Shown: positions 10,720 through 23,905 of the stretch, in pieces
Layout of the letters: every line of letters starts with the position of its first letter
How positions within the stretch are numbered: position 1 is the stretch's first letter
Assembly: GCA_018340805.1 (NCBI GenBank)
Contig: JACMZG010001914.1
Span: 17,196,854 to 17,260,853 of the forward strand
Direction: 5' to 3'
DNA length: 64,000 bases
From: Microvelia longipes
Lineage: Eukaryota; Arthropoda; Insecta; Hemiptera; Veliidae
Notes under the pieces: generated by a model
What the model saw: only the letters and a program-made list of their open reading frames with translations
The model's database searches: none
Told to the model about the DNA's origin: nothing
Position numbers and translations under genes: made by a program

Positions 10720-12167
10720 CATTTGTACTAAATTTTCCAGATACAATATAGATAAATAATTTAAATTAAATTAAACACACCCTGATTTTTCGGGCGTCAG
10801 TACTCTTCCTTCCGGATGCAAGTAATATTGTATCAGAATTAGAAATGATTTTATCATTTGAGATTTATAATTTAATAAAAACAAACACTTTTTTAGTGTA
10901 TTGTTGTCACGGCTTTTGACTAAAATATTTGGATGTTTTTAATTTTGCGGTAGTATGCTACTCACGAATTCTACTACTACGACAGAAAGTAATAAGTAAT
11001 GATTTTGGATTATTATTCACTGTAAGGCGGCCTTATGCCAACGCCTTGTAACAATTCACTGCCGTAATAGTACTTTTAGTCATAGTAATTTTGATATATA
11101 AAAGACATTTATATTTAGAATTTTACGGAAACAACCCCTTGGTCGAGAGCATATGCTGGGCTAAAGACGCTGTCCAACTAAAAGCACTAGCCGGTTTCAA
11201 TAATAATTTACATGCCAGCACAAGGGGAATTTGGCAGACGTATCGGGTCATCGATTTATTGTATTGGATAAAAAAAGAAAGTCAACAATGAAAATAAAAA
11301 GAGTTTTAGATATTATTTGTAAATAAATAAAATTTCACCAAGTAAAAGTAGAATATAAAATAAAAAATAAAAATACAAAAAAGTAAAACCGAGTAAAACT
11401 TTAAAGAGTAACTTTTATTGAATATCAAATCAGAACCCGAACAAGGATTAAATAAAGTATTTATACCTACTTTCACAATTCATGAAATTCCGGCCAAAAA
11501 CACCCAAAGTGAAAATCAAAAAGTTAAAAAAACACGGAGCTTAAAACTTGAATAAGCAATTAAATAGCTTTAGGCTTGGACTTTTCAGGTTTAACATATA
11601 ATACGTTGAAAGTTTATATACATTTGGGTGGCAAAAGTTTTCCATAATTTATGCCAAAACTCTGAAGGAAAATTTTCTGTCAATAATTTATTTTTAGCAC
11701 ATTAAGGTAAAATCAAATTTAGTAAAAAAATCAATGTTATAAATTTTATACTTAGGGTTTTTATTTTCATTTTAGCTATTATTAAATATTTTAAGGTTAG
11801 GTTATTATTAACTTTTTTCCATTTTAATATTTTATATTTATACTGTAGACGTCATTTGTTGTATATTTATAAGCTAATAACATCTATTTTGTTTTATAAT
11901 TCTTTTTACTTTTGATTAATAAACATCTTTCAAGATGTAGTAGTTGAAACATAGTAAGAATCGTAATAAGTATTCAGACTTCATTATTTTGAGGATGTAG
12001 AATTTGAGTTTTTGTTACCATTAGAGTTCGAAATTTTTTAATATCATTTACAGACAAACACTGTCATTGGTAGGAAAGAAGAAAAAAATAGAAATTCACA
12101 TAATTATTTCATAAGAATAGGTAACTCAATTTTTCAAAAATGAAAAAATGATTTATTAAAAAATATT
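10714..12167. other. AT-rich spacer, no gene recognised
   Basis: A short forward frame at 11091-11291 lies in the least AT-biased part (11130-11250) and shows no domain I recognise. It has no supporting splice signals that I could see. The rest is AT-rich spacer. Confidence 0.4.
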
Positions 12168-12242
12168 TTTACTTTTCCTCATTAATACTCTAGATATATA
12201 GGAAAAGTATTGTGTTTGCGCAATTAATAAAAAACCGGGAAT
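12168..12242 (+). repeat. Family A 5' fragment
   Basis: CTCATTAATACTCTAGATATA, GGAAAAGTATTGTGTTTGCG and an AAAACCGGGA remnant. The repeat then breaks off. A nearby GACTCATTGATCAAGAATA (12341-12359) recurs before the TA tract at 18553. Confidence 0.65.
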
Positions 12243-12936
12243 TTTTTTTTATTGTTAACCATTTTTGGAAATTTCCAAAGGATAAAATGGGTTTAGGGGG
12301 GAGGGAAAGAGGGGAGAGATGTATTTGTTTTGGAAGGGGGACTCATTGATCAAGAATACATTTTTACGATGCTTATGTAGTTTTGTACAATTGTATATAG
12401 AACTGTTCAAAATTTAATTACATGATATGCTAAAACAATATCAAAATTCTCATAACATAACTTTTGTTCAAAACAATTGTTATTAATTCGAATTTTTCAC
12501 AATCCAAGGAAAATCTCGCTCAGAAATAAGCTTTAAATAGCAAATATTTTCTGAAAAAATGTATCGAAAAATGTTGTAATCTGAAATGATTAAAAAATTA
12601 AAAAGATCGACATTTTTACAGAATAGTTGAAAAACATTGGTAGAAGCTTGGATTATTGCTAGCAATTTAAGTTTTTATAGCTTTTGGAATTACCATAACA
12701 TGTTCTCGTAGAAATATACTAATTGCTGATGACGGCTGAACAAAGGTAATTTTAGTTGCTTTTTGGAGAATCAAATTTTTATTTGTTACCTCATATTTTT
12801 TGAACTACAGAAGCTATTATTACATAAAATAAGTACACACAACTTCTAACTTTTTTTTCAGTTAACTCATCAAGTTTGTAGAGACCAAATTATTTAAATA
12901 ACAAACTTATCCACAATAAAAATCAATACAGTCATA
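12243..12936. other. AT-rich spacer
   Basis: No gene or clear repeat boundary other than the fragment noted upstream. Confidence 0.4.
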
Positions 12937-13215
12937 CAGATTTAGGTCTTCCGGCGGTGACCGCATCAATGTAGATGAAGAATCCGACGTTTCTCTTCCA
13001 CTGTGGGAGGCATCTTCAGAATGCCTGCTGTACTGCTCTACAAAACTGAACAGTGTTCAGTATAGCATTGTGTTTATATCAATGATGTCCTACATCCCTG
13101 AAGATGCCTCCCACAGTGGAAGCGAAACGTCGGATTCTTCATCTATATTGACGCGGTCACCACCGGGAGACCTAAATCTTCATGGCAATAACCGCGGAAG
13201 CCAACGCAGTTTATT
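12937..13215 (+). mobile_element. Foldback retroelement with hammerhead-like core and 12-bp TSD
   Basis: Inverted arms of 82 bp (12938-13019 and 13098-13179) pair with few mismatches. The right arm reads as a hammerhead core: CTGAAGA at 13098-13104 (position 7 may be any base), a stem II with GCCUCC opposite GGAAGC, then GAAA and CGTC. The four bases before the core (ATCC) pair with the four after it (GGAT), giving a stem I. Stem III is vestigial. A tail of about 36 nt follows the right arm, and the perfect 12-bp repeat AATACAGTCATA flanks the unit at 12925-12936 and 13216-13227. Penelope-like affiliation is inferred. The frame at 13070-13258 is a translation of the arm. Confidence 0.72.
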
Positions 13216-13227
13216 AATACAGTCATA

Positions 13228-13757
13228 TCTGCTGACGATCAGGTTCAACTCAAGTTAAAACACGTTTATGAGTTTCCTTTATTTATTTAAAATCGAATAT
13301 TTCCTTACCTCTTATGTATCGTTTTACACTTTCGTTTTCTTTCTCGGTATTTATTTGTTTGAATGATTTTACCTTAACTTCTTCACTTTATACTTCAATA
13401 ATACTATGCTAAACTTTTCTTAAATACTTGTTTGCACTGATCTTTACACTAGTATTCGTAAATGTCTACTGATTACTACATTGTTCTAACACCTGTTCGT
13501 TACTTAAGTAGCACTAACCTTGAATTTTGGTACTTAGTTTGTCCATTGTTAAGACAAACAGGCAATACAGTGCATTGAAATTGGTCACTTAATTGCTTGA
13601 AGGTTAGATACAATTAAAAACTTCAGTTTTGAAACTTCCTTAATCTTTGTATTATTGTAAGAAAAGATTCGTTTTAGAATAAATACGGAAATAGAAAATT
13701 TAAAACATTACAATCAGCTGTAAAACTAGATAAATATGTACTAGATTTGTCAAGAGA
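13228..13757. other. AT-rich spacer
   Basis: No gene recognised. Confidence 0.4.
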
Positions 13758-13782
13758 ATATATATATTATATATATTTATAT

Positions 13783-13830
<48 letters not shown>

Positions 13831-13861
13831 TATATATATATTATATATATATATTATATAT
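13758..13861. repeat. (TA)n microsatellite, imperfect
   Basis: TA tract with several TTATAT and TTAAATAT breaks. Confidence 0.97.
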
Positions 13862-16056
13862 TGAAACATGCAGCCAAATTTCGATCTAAACTTTCCTGTT
13901 TCATTTAAGGAATATCATAGCAAATACGATCAGCATTGCATTCCCAATTTAATATTTGATTGTTCAGGCACAGAAGTGTTGCACTTCACAAAAATTTAAA
14001 CTAGCAATGCAAATCATTTTTAGCTAAATATATATTTTTTAAATTTAAAAGTTCCGCTATTTTTACACGCAATGTGAATTTTTCTTAAAATCTAATGAGT
14101 TTTCCTTTAAAATTTTAGTTTTGAATTGTTTTAGTTAAGTTTGACGTGAAGGACGTTAGTGTTAGTAAACACAAGATCAGAAGAAACTTCTTTATAGCTA
14201 TTTAGTTAAAAAAAGTTTTCAAAGTGTCTTAAACGTCTCTTTAAATTTCCTGTCACCAACACTATTTCTAACGAGTCCTTAATCTCACCTCTTATCTCTT
14301 TTAATTTTATCTTTTTCTTTATCTCTCGTTGATTACCAATCAATACTCTCGTAAAAGGGCTCAAGGTTAGTCACCTAGAGCTTTACAAGGACTTTTAAGT
14401 GTCATTAGACCTGGCTTGGCTAAGTAAAGTTTTGACATTAAACTTTTCAACATAATTTTGGCTCGGCAATCACCGTAATTATCTTTTTAACTACTTAGAT
14501 TAAGTTAAAATGTCTTACTTAAGAACTGACTCAGCCAGATTTGTAACACGGTTTTAGTAAAAGATGTATTACGAAAATTCGCCTGTAAAGTGGTTCGCAT
14601 AAGGCCCAGAAGTGTGACAATGTACACAAGATACAAATGTACACATAAGATTAGATGCGATGCTGTACGGTGGTTAGAACCATACTCCAACTTTGCTAAA
14701 TTTGTTAAAAATTAACATAAACTGAATGTCATGTTAATTTTTCAACATATTTAAAACTGAGGTTTAAATGAGATATAATGTTGCGCAATACCGATTCAGG
14801 AATGATGCGTTTGTTGAGGAAAGGTATAAGTTATTCAGCCCTTGTGGGGGCATTTGGGGCAATGGGAGATCTTTTCCTATTATTTCACTTTTCTTTAATG
14901 AAAACTGGTACCAACTTGGTCTTATCAATAAAAGTTTCTCAAAATGGCGGCCATTTTAACTCTAATAAAATTTACTAATTTTATATTTCTACTAAATTTA
15001 CTTGTCTAAATATTAATTTTAATGTTAGCAGGGTAATTAACCAAACAAAACCTTCAAGGTCTCAGTAGCAAGCCTTACCCTGGAGTTATTAAATTTTAGA
15101 AGGGTATCGTATACCTATACCTATCCATGTATTTCTAAAACGAGGCATATGAACGCTTAGTACCATATTCGGCAGCGTTCTAATTATAATTTTTTTAGTT
15201 GTCTATTATGTTCTTCGTCGAACTGCTAAGTCCTTCTCTCTGATTTTTCCCTTGCCATATTATTTAGGAAACATCCTTCAGAGTTTTACAAAAGGAATGT
15301 GAGCCATTTACATAAATTATCCGACTTTAAGTCCAGACTCAATCCTCTTCTAAATTAATTTATCTAATGCTAGAGTGCTTTAAGAGCTTACAAAGATAAA
15401 CCACAAGTTACATTCGAACCACTATGAAACGCATGTTTTCTAGCTTTCGTTTGTCTAATGTAAAGGATTTTACATGGTGATTTATCACTGCAGAACTAAA
15501 GCTCTTGAAATTTCACACAAAGTGGAAATCTCTTGGGTTTCTCCCTATATGGCTGGCTTTTCTCTCTAGGGAGTAATATAATTCCCATTGTACCATAACG
15601 TATGACTTTAAACAGAACTCTGATAAAGGCAATACAATTACTTGAGTGTTTGTATCCTAGTTGGAATTGTTACAAATATGATATTATTTTACAGTATAAC
15701 TTTATACCCATTGAGATATATTATTACAGGGGAATATTTTTATTTTTATTATTTTATTTTACTAGATAGGTTGAATTTTGAAACATCGAAAAAATAACCT
15801 GACCACCTTCGACTACCAATATAATCAAATAAACAGAACAAAATTACAGTGACTTATATAGCAGAATGTTAAAAATACAAATCAAAACACAAACCATGTG
15901 CAGAAAGCCGAAAACAATAACCTTTCACTCTTAGAAGAGGTTTTAATAAGGTTACACAGAGCCCCTGAGAGCCCCAAAATGATGTGTAAGGACTCATAAT
16001 AGGCTCATTGACTCATAGGACTCATATATATAGGCTATGCCCCCTCTAGTATATAT
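13862..16056. other. AT-rich spacer with no supported gene
   Basis: Frames at 14505-14690 (reverse) and 14768-14978 (forward) have no recognisable domain, and two forward frames overlap, as expected by chance. No repeat boundary was seen. Confidence 0.4.
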
Positions 16057-16062
16057 ATCTAT

Positions 16063-16317
16063 GTTTATACCTATTCTACCTATAGCATTATACCTACTCT
16101 ACCTATAGCATTATACCTACTCTACCTACAACTTTATATCTACTCTACTTATAGCTTTATACTCTACTTATAACATTATACCTACTCTTCCTATAACTTT
16201 ATCCCTACTCTACCTATAGCTTTATACCTACTCTACCTATAGCATTATATCTACTCATCCTAAAGCTTTATACCTACTCTACCTATAGCTTTATATCTAC
16301 TCTACCTATATCTTTAT
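16063..16317. repeat. 23-bp minisatellite, about 11 copies
   Basis: Tandem units built from TACCTACTCTACC and TATAGC[AT]TTA. The spacing of 23 bp is measured between the starts at 16091 and 16114. Later copies vary (ACAACTTTA, CATCCTAAAGC). Confidence 0.9.
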
Positions 16318-17936
16318 ATGTTACCATTTCTTACCCATTTTATGTGTAAAGTTATGTTGTTTAACTACTCAAGTTTCAAAAGTATTGAATTATCTCACGA
16401 ATAATTTACTGTAAAGTAATTAACACTGAACATTAAGTTAAACAATTATTAAGCATTAAATAATACATGTATCTTCAATATCTAACTTTTACCAGAACAG
16501 GATTATTTTTACACTTTTTACGTGATGTGATAACTTTGATAAATGTGCAGTATTTATTTATTATTTAATTATAAATAGAGACCTTTTTATTTTTATTTAA
16601 ATGTGATGATTTAGAGATTTTAAAAAGTAAATTGTCTTCAGTTGAACCATAATTGAAAATTTTCTCTAGAAACTCCCTATAATCACCTTATATTTACCGT
16701 AGCTTGAAAATTAAAAACTTTTCACTCACATGTCATTCTCAATTTATGTTTCAAAATAAAATAAATGCTTTTCGAAAATTTCATAACCTTTTGACTTTAT
16801 CAAAAAGTTATAACTTGTACGAAAAATCTAATAAACCATATTTTCCAATATATTTTCTCTCTCGATTTTTTTTATCTAACAGAAAAATAAATATAAATGG
16901 TACCAAATTTATCTTTTAGTGGAACCCCAAGGAAAATAAACCTTGTCATTTACTATGAAGAATTTTACCGAAAAAAGGTCTCTAGTTAATACAAAGTTTT
17001 CCCCCAAAAAATTCCCCAGAGAGATTACCTCCCTTCTAACAGCGTTGGGAAAATGACACTAGATTTTTAAAAGAACATAAATTTCACCATCTTTTTCTCC
17101 TTAAAAGAATAACAAATGGCTTTGTACTAACAAAAATTAATAAATTAAAAAGAAAGAAATATAAATTTAATGAAAAATAAATAATGGTTTTTGTTACGAA
17201 TCCCTCCTCTAGATAAGGAAGCAATTTTGGGTTTATATAACTTCCCTTCTTCTGCAGAATTTGGGAAGCCCCCGAAAAAGGGATCTTTATTAATAAATAG
17301 GAGTAAAACCCAGAGATGCTCTGAATTACAATTTTTTCTGAAGGTTTTTCATTTTTAACATTTCCTCTTATTTTCTTCCTTACAACAATTAATATAAATG
17401 ATAATTAAAAACAAATATTTATATTAATAATCAGTCTCAATTCTTTCTTATTGATGAGAATTACAATTATATTATTATATAATGATAATTATTAACGAGA
17501 GATAATATTAATACTCAAATGATATAAAGAAGCGATTCTCAAACCTTGGGTTGCAACTGAAAGTTGGGTCGCAAGCAATTAATTTTGCTCGCAAGAAAAT
17601 AATTAGTAAAAGTAACTATTTTATATTGCTTTGTTGTTATTTAAATTGGACTAAAAGTCCGTTTTGTCTCTAAATAAATAAATCCTCTTGTATTTTACAG
17701 GTGTCTTCCACTCTTCATTAGATATAAACAGCTCTAACTGACGAGGACAACCATGAAAAAAAAAAATCTCTCATATAGGCTAAAAGTAAGTACACTTAAG
17801 AGGTTCATTTCTGCAACTTACACGTTTTGTAGATCTACTGAGTTGTTTAAATTCAAGGCAAGGGCAAATGTGGAAATGCTCTCATTAGCGTCCATGAATG
17901 GGCCATGGCAGATCCTTGAATTTTTGATGCCTGACT
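16318..17936. other. AT-rich spacer with no supported gene
   Basis: Low-complexity frames only. The stretch at 17530-17600 (TTCTCAAACCTTGGGTTGCAAC) vaguely resembles degenerate hAT ends but has no partner end. Confidence 0.4.
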
Positions 17937-18395
17937 TAAAAAAATCGGGTACGGGGTAACTCGGAACTTTTCCTCATCACATCGGATTCGCTACGCTTAT
18001 CCTCCCTATTTCGGACTCGCTTCGATCGTCTTCAGAATATACTATTCGCCAAATTTATTCTGCAAACATGTCCTCGGACTCGCTTCGCTCGTTCTCAGAT
18101 TGTAAATACATCCGTTTTATTCTCAGCGGTCACACATACAGCACTGACTACGCTCAAGGCTGCTTTACTGTTATGATACTATCATTATAATACTGTTATT
18201 TTTCCAACAAAAGCAAAAATGGCTACATGCTTGCTAACACACACACATACGCACGCACAGACATTCAGATAGACAACTTTTTGCAAGACTCAGAAGGTCT
18301 TGCAACACCTGAAACGGATATTCCGGTAACATCCCAGTTTCGGTTTTTTTGCTAACACAATACTTTTCCTATTTACATACGGTATAAGTAAGTCT
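17937..18395 (-). repeat. Family A copy, reverse strand, internally deleted
   Basis: On the reverse strand it runs from the CCGTATGTAAATAGGAAAAGTATTG module to the CCCGTACCCGA end at 17937. It keeps the 5S-like segment (18128-18180) and two hairpin motifs written GGACTCGCTTCG. Like the 6588 copy it lacks the family middle. The forward frame at 17753-17959 runs into its 3' end. Confidence 0.8.
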
Positions 18396-18552
18396 TTATT
18401 ATTTAGCTTTAACTATTTAGTTTGCATCATTTTTTAGGCGAGTTTTCTTAAGAAGAATCCTTTTTTAGCGAATACACAAAAAAGAAAAAATGAGCTTATA
18501 AGATTGGGTCAGGGGCGGTAGAGATTTTGGGAAAGGGTGGATTATTGATCAA

Positions 18553-18666
<114 letters not shown>

Positions 18667-20370
18667 ATATGTATGTATGTATGCATGATGTATGTATTAT
18701 GTATTGAGATGTTTGTTCCTAAACGTTTCTATGGGACACGATAGCTTTCGAACGCTTTCTCGGATCAAAATGAAACGTAGTAAAAAATCAATCTTGTTAA
18801 TGTCCCAAACTTTATTGATTATGAAATATGTGTGACGTCATTAATCTACAATAATGACCCCCTAAACATTTCAAAAACTCACACAAGGAGCGGTCAAGAG
18901 GCCGAAGACCTTTTTTACAATCTAAGGCCTTCGTCTATGGTCTATGAATAAATGACTCTACAGTTTATTTATTGGAATTTAGAATTTGCTTCAACATTTC
19001 TATGCAATACCTCAACAAAACATGTATGTTTGGAATAAGAACCCCCTTCCTTAAAGTTATAGTGAGCACATCCTAAAGGACGTTATGAGCTACTTTCATA
19101 TGCATTATCATTCTTTACCTCTTTTTGTTTATACTTCTGAAAAAAATAAGAAAAAAAACATTCCTAAAAAAGATCCACATAACCCTCACATAAAGAATAT
19201 TATAACAAAAAACACATTGCAAAGGAAATATACTCTGAGGTGTAATGTAATATATGTTTTTACCAAAAGAAAAACTTCCATATAGAAGGAAAATAAAAAC
19301 AGAAAACTAAGTTAAAGATAAAAAGAATGTAAAGGAACTTCTATAAACATGATAATAATACATAAAAGAAGGAAACGAAGAAAACAAAAATTGTATTATA
19401 TGTCAATCATTAAATTATAGTTTATTTTTCGATTATTAATAACCTTGTATTGATAATAAAATATTATTTCATCATATTTATGATAAAACTATAAATATAA
19501 CAAAAAACTTTATTAGTAATATTATTTTTATCAAAATTCTAAAACTCTTTTTTGTCGTTTGCTTTGAATAAATAACAAAATATAGCTAAGTTAAGAGGAA
19601 AAGTTAGTCTGGAAATTGAGAGGGGTTTCTAGAGGCAACATTAGCATTTAAAGATCGTTTAGTATCGGGACTTTCTGCTTTAAATTAAAATATTTATCTA
19701 TTTTATTTTTCTTATCAAATATTAAACAAAAATGAGTCTATTAAGTAAATTACTTTTCTCAGATAAGGGTTTTTTTTTGGCAAAAATAAAAAATTTACTT
19801 AGTAAACCCCAAGAGATAAACTATTAATTTCTTGTGACTATTAAATTACGACTAAACTTTAATAGGAACTGTCATTTATAGTCACTGCTATTAAATAAGA
19901 AAAAAATTATAAAAAATAAAGTTTACTAAATTTTTTTTTTAACTTTTTTTATTGAATATTGCAACTACATGAACATATGTTATTAGCAATAATAGTAACA
20001 GTGATAAGATATGGCTTTACTAAATAGAATAAACATTTTGCTGTATAATAATTTATAACTATTTACAATTGTTTCTTTTAATGTATTACAGTTATTACAG
20101 CGGGAATAATTACAGCGGTTCGTGGTAAGTTTTATAACTAGATAGTGGAGTCATTTCTATTGTTTTCGAATAATGAAAGGATGATTATTGGTTTTATCAA
20201 TAGGGTTGGCTTACATTATTGGTTAAATAACGGATTTTATAATTAGAAAATCAGAGCCATATAAGATAATGAGATGTCAGTGAGTAAAATTTAATGTAAG
20301 GCAAAAAGGCTAGAAAATTAAAAATCAAATAATGGAAATTATTTTATGCTAAAAGAGACCTGAAATAGTT
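18667..20370. other. AT-rich spacer with repeat remnants
   Basis: At 18700-18870 there is a module with TTTGGGACATT-like and GTGACGTCATTAATC stretches, related to 23351-23480 and to the middle of family A. The remainder is AT-rich. The forward frame at 19085-19285 is lysine/asparagine-rich low complexity. Confidence 0.45.
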
Positions 20371-20375
20371 TAATT

Positions 20376-21222
20376 TTTGATTTTCTTCATTCCTACCGCA
20401 GGTAAATAGGTGATATATAATATTTGCCAAAAAATCCGAAACTGTGGGGTTACAACTCCTGAGTAGTTTTCATAAAATTGTCTGTCTGTTTGTGTGTGTC
20501 TGTGTCTTTTATTATAGTAGCTCTTGGCATATTTATGCTAGAGAGATAAATATGTTATCTTGAGTATTTAGCATAGCATATTAAGCAAATATGCTTTGCT
20601 AAATGATTACTATCCAGAATATAATTCTTATATGATTTGAATAACCGGTAAGAATGACACAGCAAAAATATCAAAAATTCATAAAACGCGGAAAAATGTT
20701 TTGATTGGTTTAACATTTAGCATGCATGAAGTTATATAAGACCACCCGTCCAAGTTTCATGTAAGTCTAAACATTCCAAGTTCCATGAGCTAAGTTTCAT
20801 CTCATTATCAGCCTTAATTACATTTTTATCAAATAATTGGTGTAGGTTTGTAATAAATATTAAAAAATCGAAGAATAATCTAATTGAGTTGAAAATATTT
20901 TTTACAACTATATCCCTTTATGTAATAAAATAGAATACTAAGCTTCGTTTTAATACAGCAAGTATAACTAAGGTTTTAGTGGAGGATCATAAAAGTTAAG
21001 CAGCATCGAGCGAACTTAGTGCCTGTATGTGTGAACGCTGAATATAAAACAAACGTAGTTACTATTTGAGGACGAACGGAGTGATTCCGAAGACGTATTG
21101 CAGTATAAATATAATGATTATTATATTCTAGGGACGAGCGAAGCGAGTTTTAAGTAGTGCAGATGAGCGTACCGAATCTAATGAGGTGAGAAAAAGTTCC
21201 GAGGTACAGTAACCGATTTTTT
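20376..21222 (+). repeat. Family A copy, near full length
   Basis: It has all family modules in order: TACCGCAGGTAAATAGG, AATCCGAAACTG, GTCTGTTTGTGTGTGTCTG, TTTATGCTAGAGAG, ATAAAACGCGGAAAAATG, the 5S-like segment, two GACGAGCGAAGCGAG-type motifs (one near 21073 reads GGACGAACGGAGTGATTCC), and GTTCCGAGGTACAG with CCGATTTTTT. Confidence 0.87.
20984..21037 (+). promoter_or_regulatory. 5S-rRNA-like internal control region in family A
   Basis: GGATCATAAAAGTTAAGCAG keeps the box A core intact, followed by CATCGAGCG. The box C part (GTATGTGTGAACGC) is decayed. A T-run suited to Pol III termination lies about 185 bp downstream at 21215-21220. Confidence 0.68.
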
Positions 21223-22910
21223 ATTCGCTTGAGAATAAAATTTCTTATTTCAAGCTACAACAAAGAAGGAAAAATTGTATTTGTGAAAAATTGTTTTTCT
21301 CCCTACATTCGTAATAACTATTCTGTATTGATCGAATGGAATATTATGAGTTCAGAAAAAAACTCAAAAAGAATCGTTAATTTGATTTAACTCATTGAAA
21401 ACTTTTTAACTCCGATCTCATAATAGATTTTCTTTCAAAATGAGTTTTCTGGACTAATTAAGTCTGGAGGAAAATTTTCGAGTGTTTGCATAGCCAAGAA
21501 ACCCGGTTTAGTTAAAATCCCTATTTAAGTTAAACTTAATATCCTGGGGACTACTGAGTAAACAAAGGCTTTCAAAGGCATTTTTCCCATTTCTCTCTGA
21601 AAATGCCTAATTTGCCTTCCTTTAAACATGTTTATTCTTTTCCTCTTTAGAAGTTTTTCATCCCAAGCTCATTTTCCAGTGGTGTTTTGGTTATTATCCC
21701 TTTAATTTTCCGTTTAATTCCATTCCTTCAGTATTTTTGGGTTGAATCCTTAGGTATCAGGTTAAATCCAAGAGACTCTTAACCAGAAACCTATAATACA
21801 TCGTACGTGTTTTATTTGGAGGAAAAACTATTTACATTATTTGATTATATTTTTTTGATTAATGATAAATGGAATTAAACTGTAAGATGAAATATATGTT
21901 TAATTACAATATACATATTTAATCGGATTAAATCACATTATAACTTTAGTTCATCCCTTGCCGTTTTTAAGTGACTTTTTAATAAATTGAGCGCGTTTTA
22001 TGATATGAAATGCGAAATAGGCAAGTTTATAAATTGGCCCCCTCTCTTCCAAACACGGATAAAAACTTTTTAGACATTTTTTATTCCCCTGAGGTACAAA
22101 GTAAAGAGAGAGAGAGAGAGAGCTAAGTCATTTTTTATATCCCTGCGTTTGTTTGTTTGATATTTCATTTTCCATTTTTCATTTATGGTTAAGATAAACC
22201 TAATTTGGAAACCTTGGTAAAATTTTATTGCTACACAATTGCTCACCGGGAGTGTTAAAATCCATTTTAAAGGTCTCTTACCACGGAAAATTCATTTTGA
22301 AAAAATCTTCCCAGGTTTGTGTGACATTAACTTGGTTTGCTGAGACCTAAAGTAAATGATAAATTGAGGAATAAAACCGATCCGAAGTCGATACGGCCAC
22401 TTTGAAATGGTGAGCTTCTTTTAGTATAACTATTGGGATAAATATAGTAGAGCATTTCCTTTAACAAATCCAGAAAAAATTGAGTGAGGACTTGTGATGC
22501 TAAATTTATAAAGCATAAACCGGAAGAATTGTTAAGCACAATCAAAATTCGCCCGGAATGTTGACCTTCACATGAGAATGTTTCAATTTAGAGGAATGTC
22601 ATAAATTTATTTTTTATGAGAGTTTGTATAATAATTTAAAATTTGTATTCTATATATTAGTAGACTCAAAAGAATTGTAAGGAATTAAATCAATTTCAAA
22701 AAGATACATTTCGCTGTAACACAAATCATTGTCGAAGAAACACGTGCGTGTTTTATATTGAGACAGCATGAAAAACATTAGCCACGTATCTTAAGACGTG
22801 TTTTATTGCCCTTTTTCTTTTTCATTTTTCTTGGAGTTACGTGTTGTTTCAAAATTTAAAAAAACCCTTTAGGTCTAAAAAAAAGGAGTTGTCTTAAAAT
22901 CTATTGCTAA
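21223..22910. other. AT-rich spacer with small repeats
   Basis: An (AG)n run sits at 22105-22122. Near 22377-22400 the stretch CCGATCCGAAGTCGATACGG matches the 150-bp tandem repeat at 23575. The reverse frame at 22327-22545 crosses this remnant and is not supported as a gene. Confidence 0.5.
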
Positions 22911-23056
22911 AATCGTATTTTTAAAATAATTGTATCTTCCTTTAAGTTTTAGCGAATTTTTATAATGAAAATGACGCTTATGAGGTTGTTCGGATAACTT
23001 TAAAAGCGAAATTGTCCAATGGAAATTCACTAGTATAGGACAAGAAAGAAAAGTAC
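22911..23056 (+). repeat. Dispersed repeat B, copy 1
   Basis: About 145 bp nearly identical to 38694-38838, including TTTTAGCGAATTTTTA, GACGCTTATGAGGTTGTTCG and CACTAGTATAGG. Shorter relatives lie near 40935, 47397, 48508 and 61826. The similarity of two distant copies suggests recent spread. Confidence 0.85.
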
Positions 23057-23104
23057 GTGAATTGTCAGCTTCAGGTGTTGTTAAGACCTTCTTATCTGTG
23101 TTTT

Positions 23105-23200
23105 AGCGAATTTCCTTTGGAAATTCGGCTAATGGGATAGGCGTCATGGCGGAATTCGAACCTCGGACCACGACACAAATCCGTTTCAGAGGTCCCTAAT
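23105..23200 (-). repeat. tRNA-like SINE head, reverse strand
   Basis: On the reverse strand it carries a B-box-like CCGAGGTTCGAATTCCGCC preceded by GTGTCGTGGTCCG, and it ends beside GAATTTCCAAAGGAAATTCGC. The T-arm is good, but I could not fold the acceptor or anticodon arms, so this is a SINE head and not a tRNA gene. Confidence 0.55.
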
Positions 23201-23227
23201 GGCGAAAAAATACATTTCGCGAGACTT

Positions 23228-23228
23228 T

Positions 23229-23259
<31 letters not shown>

Positions 23260-23260
23260 T

Positions 23261-23324
<64 letters not shown>

Positions 23325-23350
23325 CATATATATGTATATATATATATGTA
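23228..23350. repeat. (TA)n microsatellite, imperfect
   Basis: TA tract directly beside the tRNA-like SINE head, ending in TATATGTATTTC. It drives the reverse-strand frame at 23092-23373. Confidence 0.97.
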
Positions 23351-23574
23351 TTTCTACACTTTCTTGTAAACACTCTATCTTTTGAACGGATTAATATTTT
23401 TTAACCAAACTTGGTACAATAATCAACCTTTGGGAGGACACGAACCCTATTGAAAACCAGGTTTTTGTGACGTCATTAACCCGGTTTGCTGAGTCAGCGA
23501 AATTTTCAAAAAATCGGCAAAATTCAGGGTTAATATTTTTCGCCGCGAAAAAGGTCAATATTTATGTTTTTTGA

Positions 23575-23905
23575 GATGCTAAATCGAATGAAACCAGTCC
23601 GAAGTCGATACGACCACTCTAAGTGACCAAAAAGTTGAAAAAACCATTGTAAATTACCAAAAACCATAATTTAGGTCGATAAAAAATAAATTTCGAGTAG
23701 GGTGTCGTTTTCTATGTAATTTTGGGCGCTGAATCGAATGAAACCGGTCCGAAGTCGATGCGACCACTCTAAGTTACCAAAAAGTCGAAAAAACCATAAA
23801 AATTACAGAAAACCAAAATTACGGTCGTTGAAAATTAAATTTCGAGTAGGGTGTCGTTTTCAATGTTTTTTGGGCTTCTGAGTTGAATGCCAGTGGTCCG
23901 GAGTC
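23575..23905 (+). repeat. 150-bp tandem repeat, about 2.2 copies
   Basis: The block beginning AAATCGAATGAAACC and CCGAAGTCGATACGACCAC recurs with a 150-bp period (starts near 23582, 23732 and 23882). Each unit also carries CCAAAAAG, AAATTTCGAGTAGGGTGTCG and a T-rich end. Single-unit relatives lie near 22375 and 48970. Confidence 0.85.

Noticed and set aside
11091..11291. 66-residue frame as an exon
   Set aside because: Mixed composition, but no domain and no convincing splice sites at its edges.
23130..23200. tRNA gene on the reverse strand
   Set aside because: The T-arm and B box look good, but acceptor and anticodon arms do not pair. It is a SINE head.
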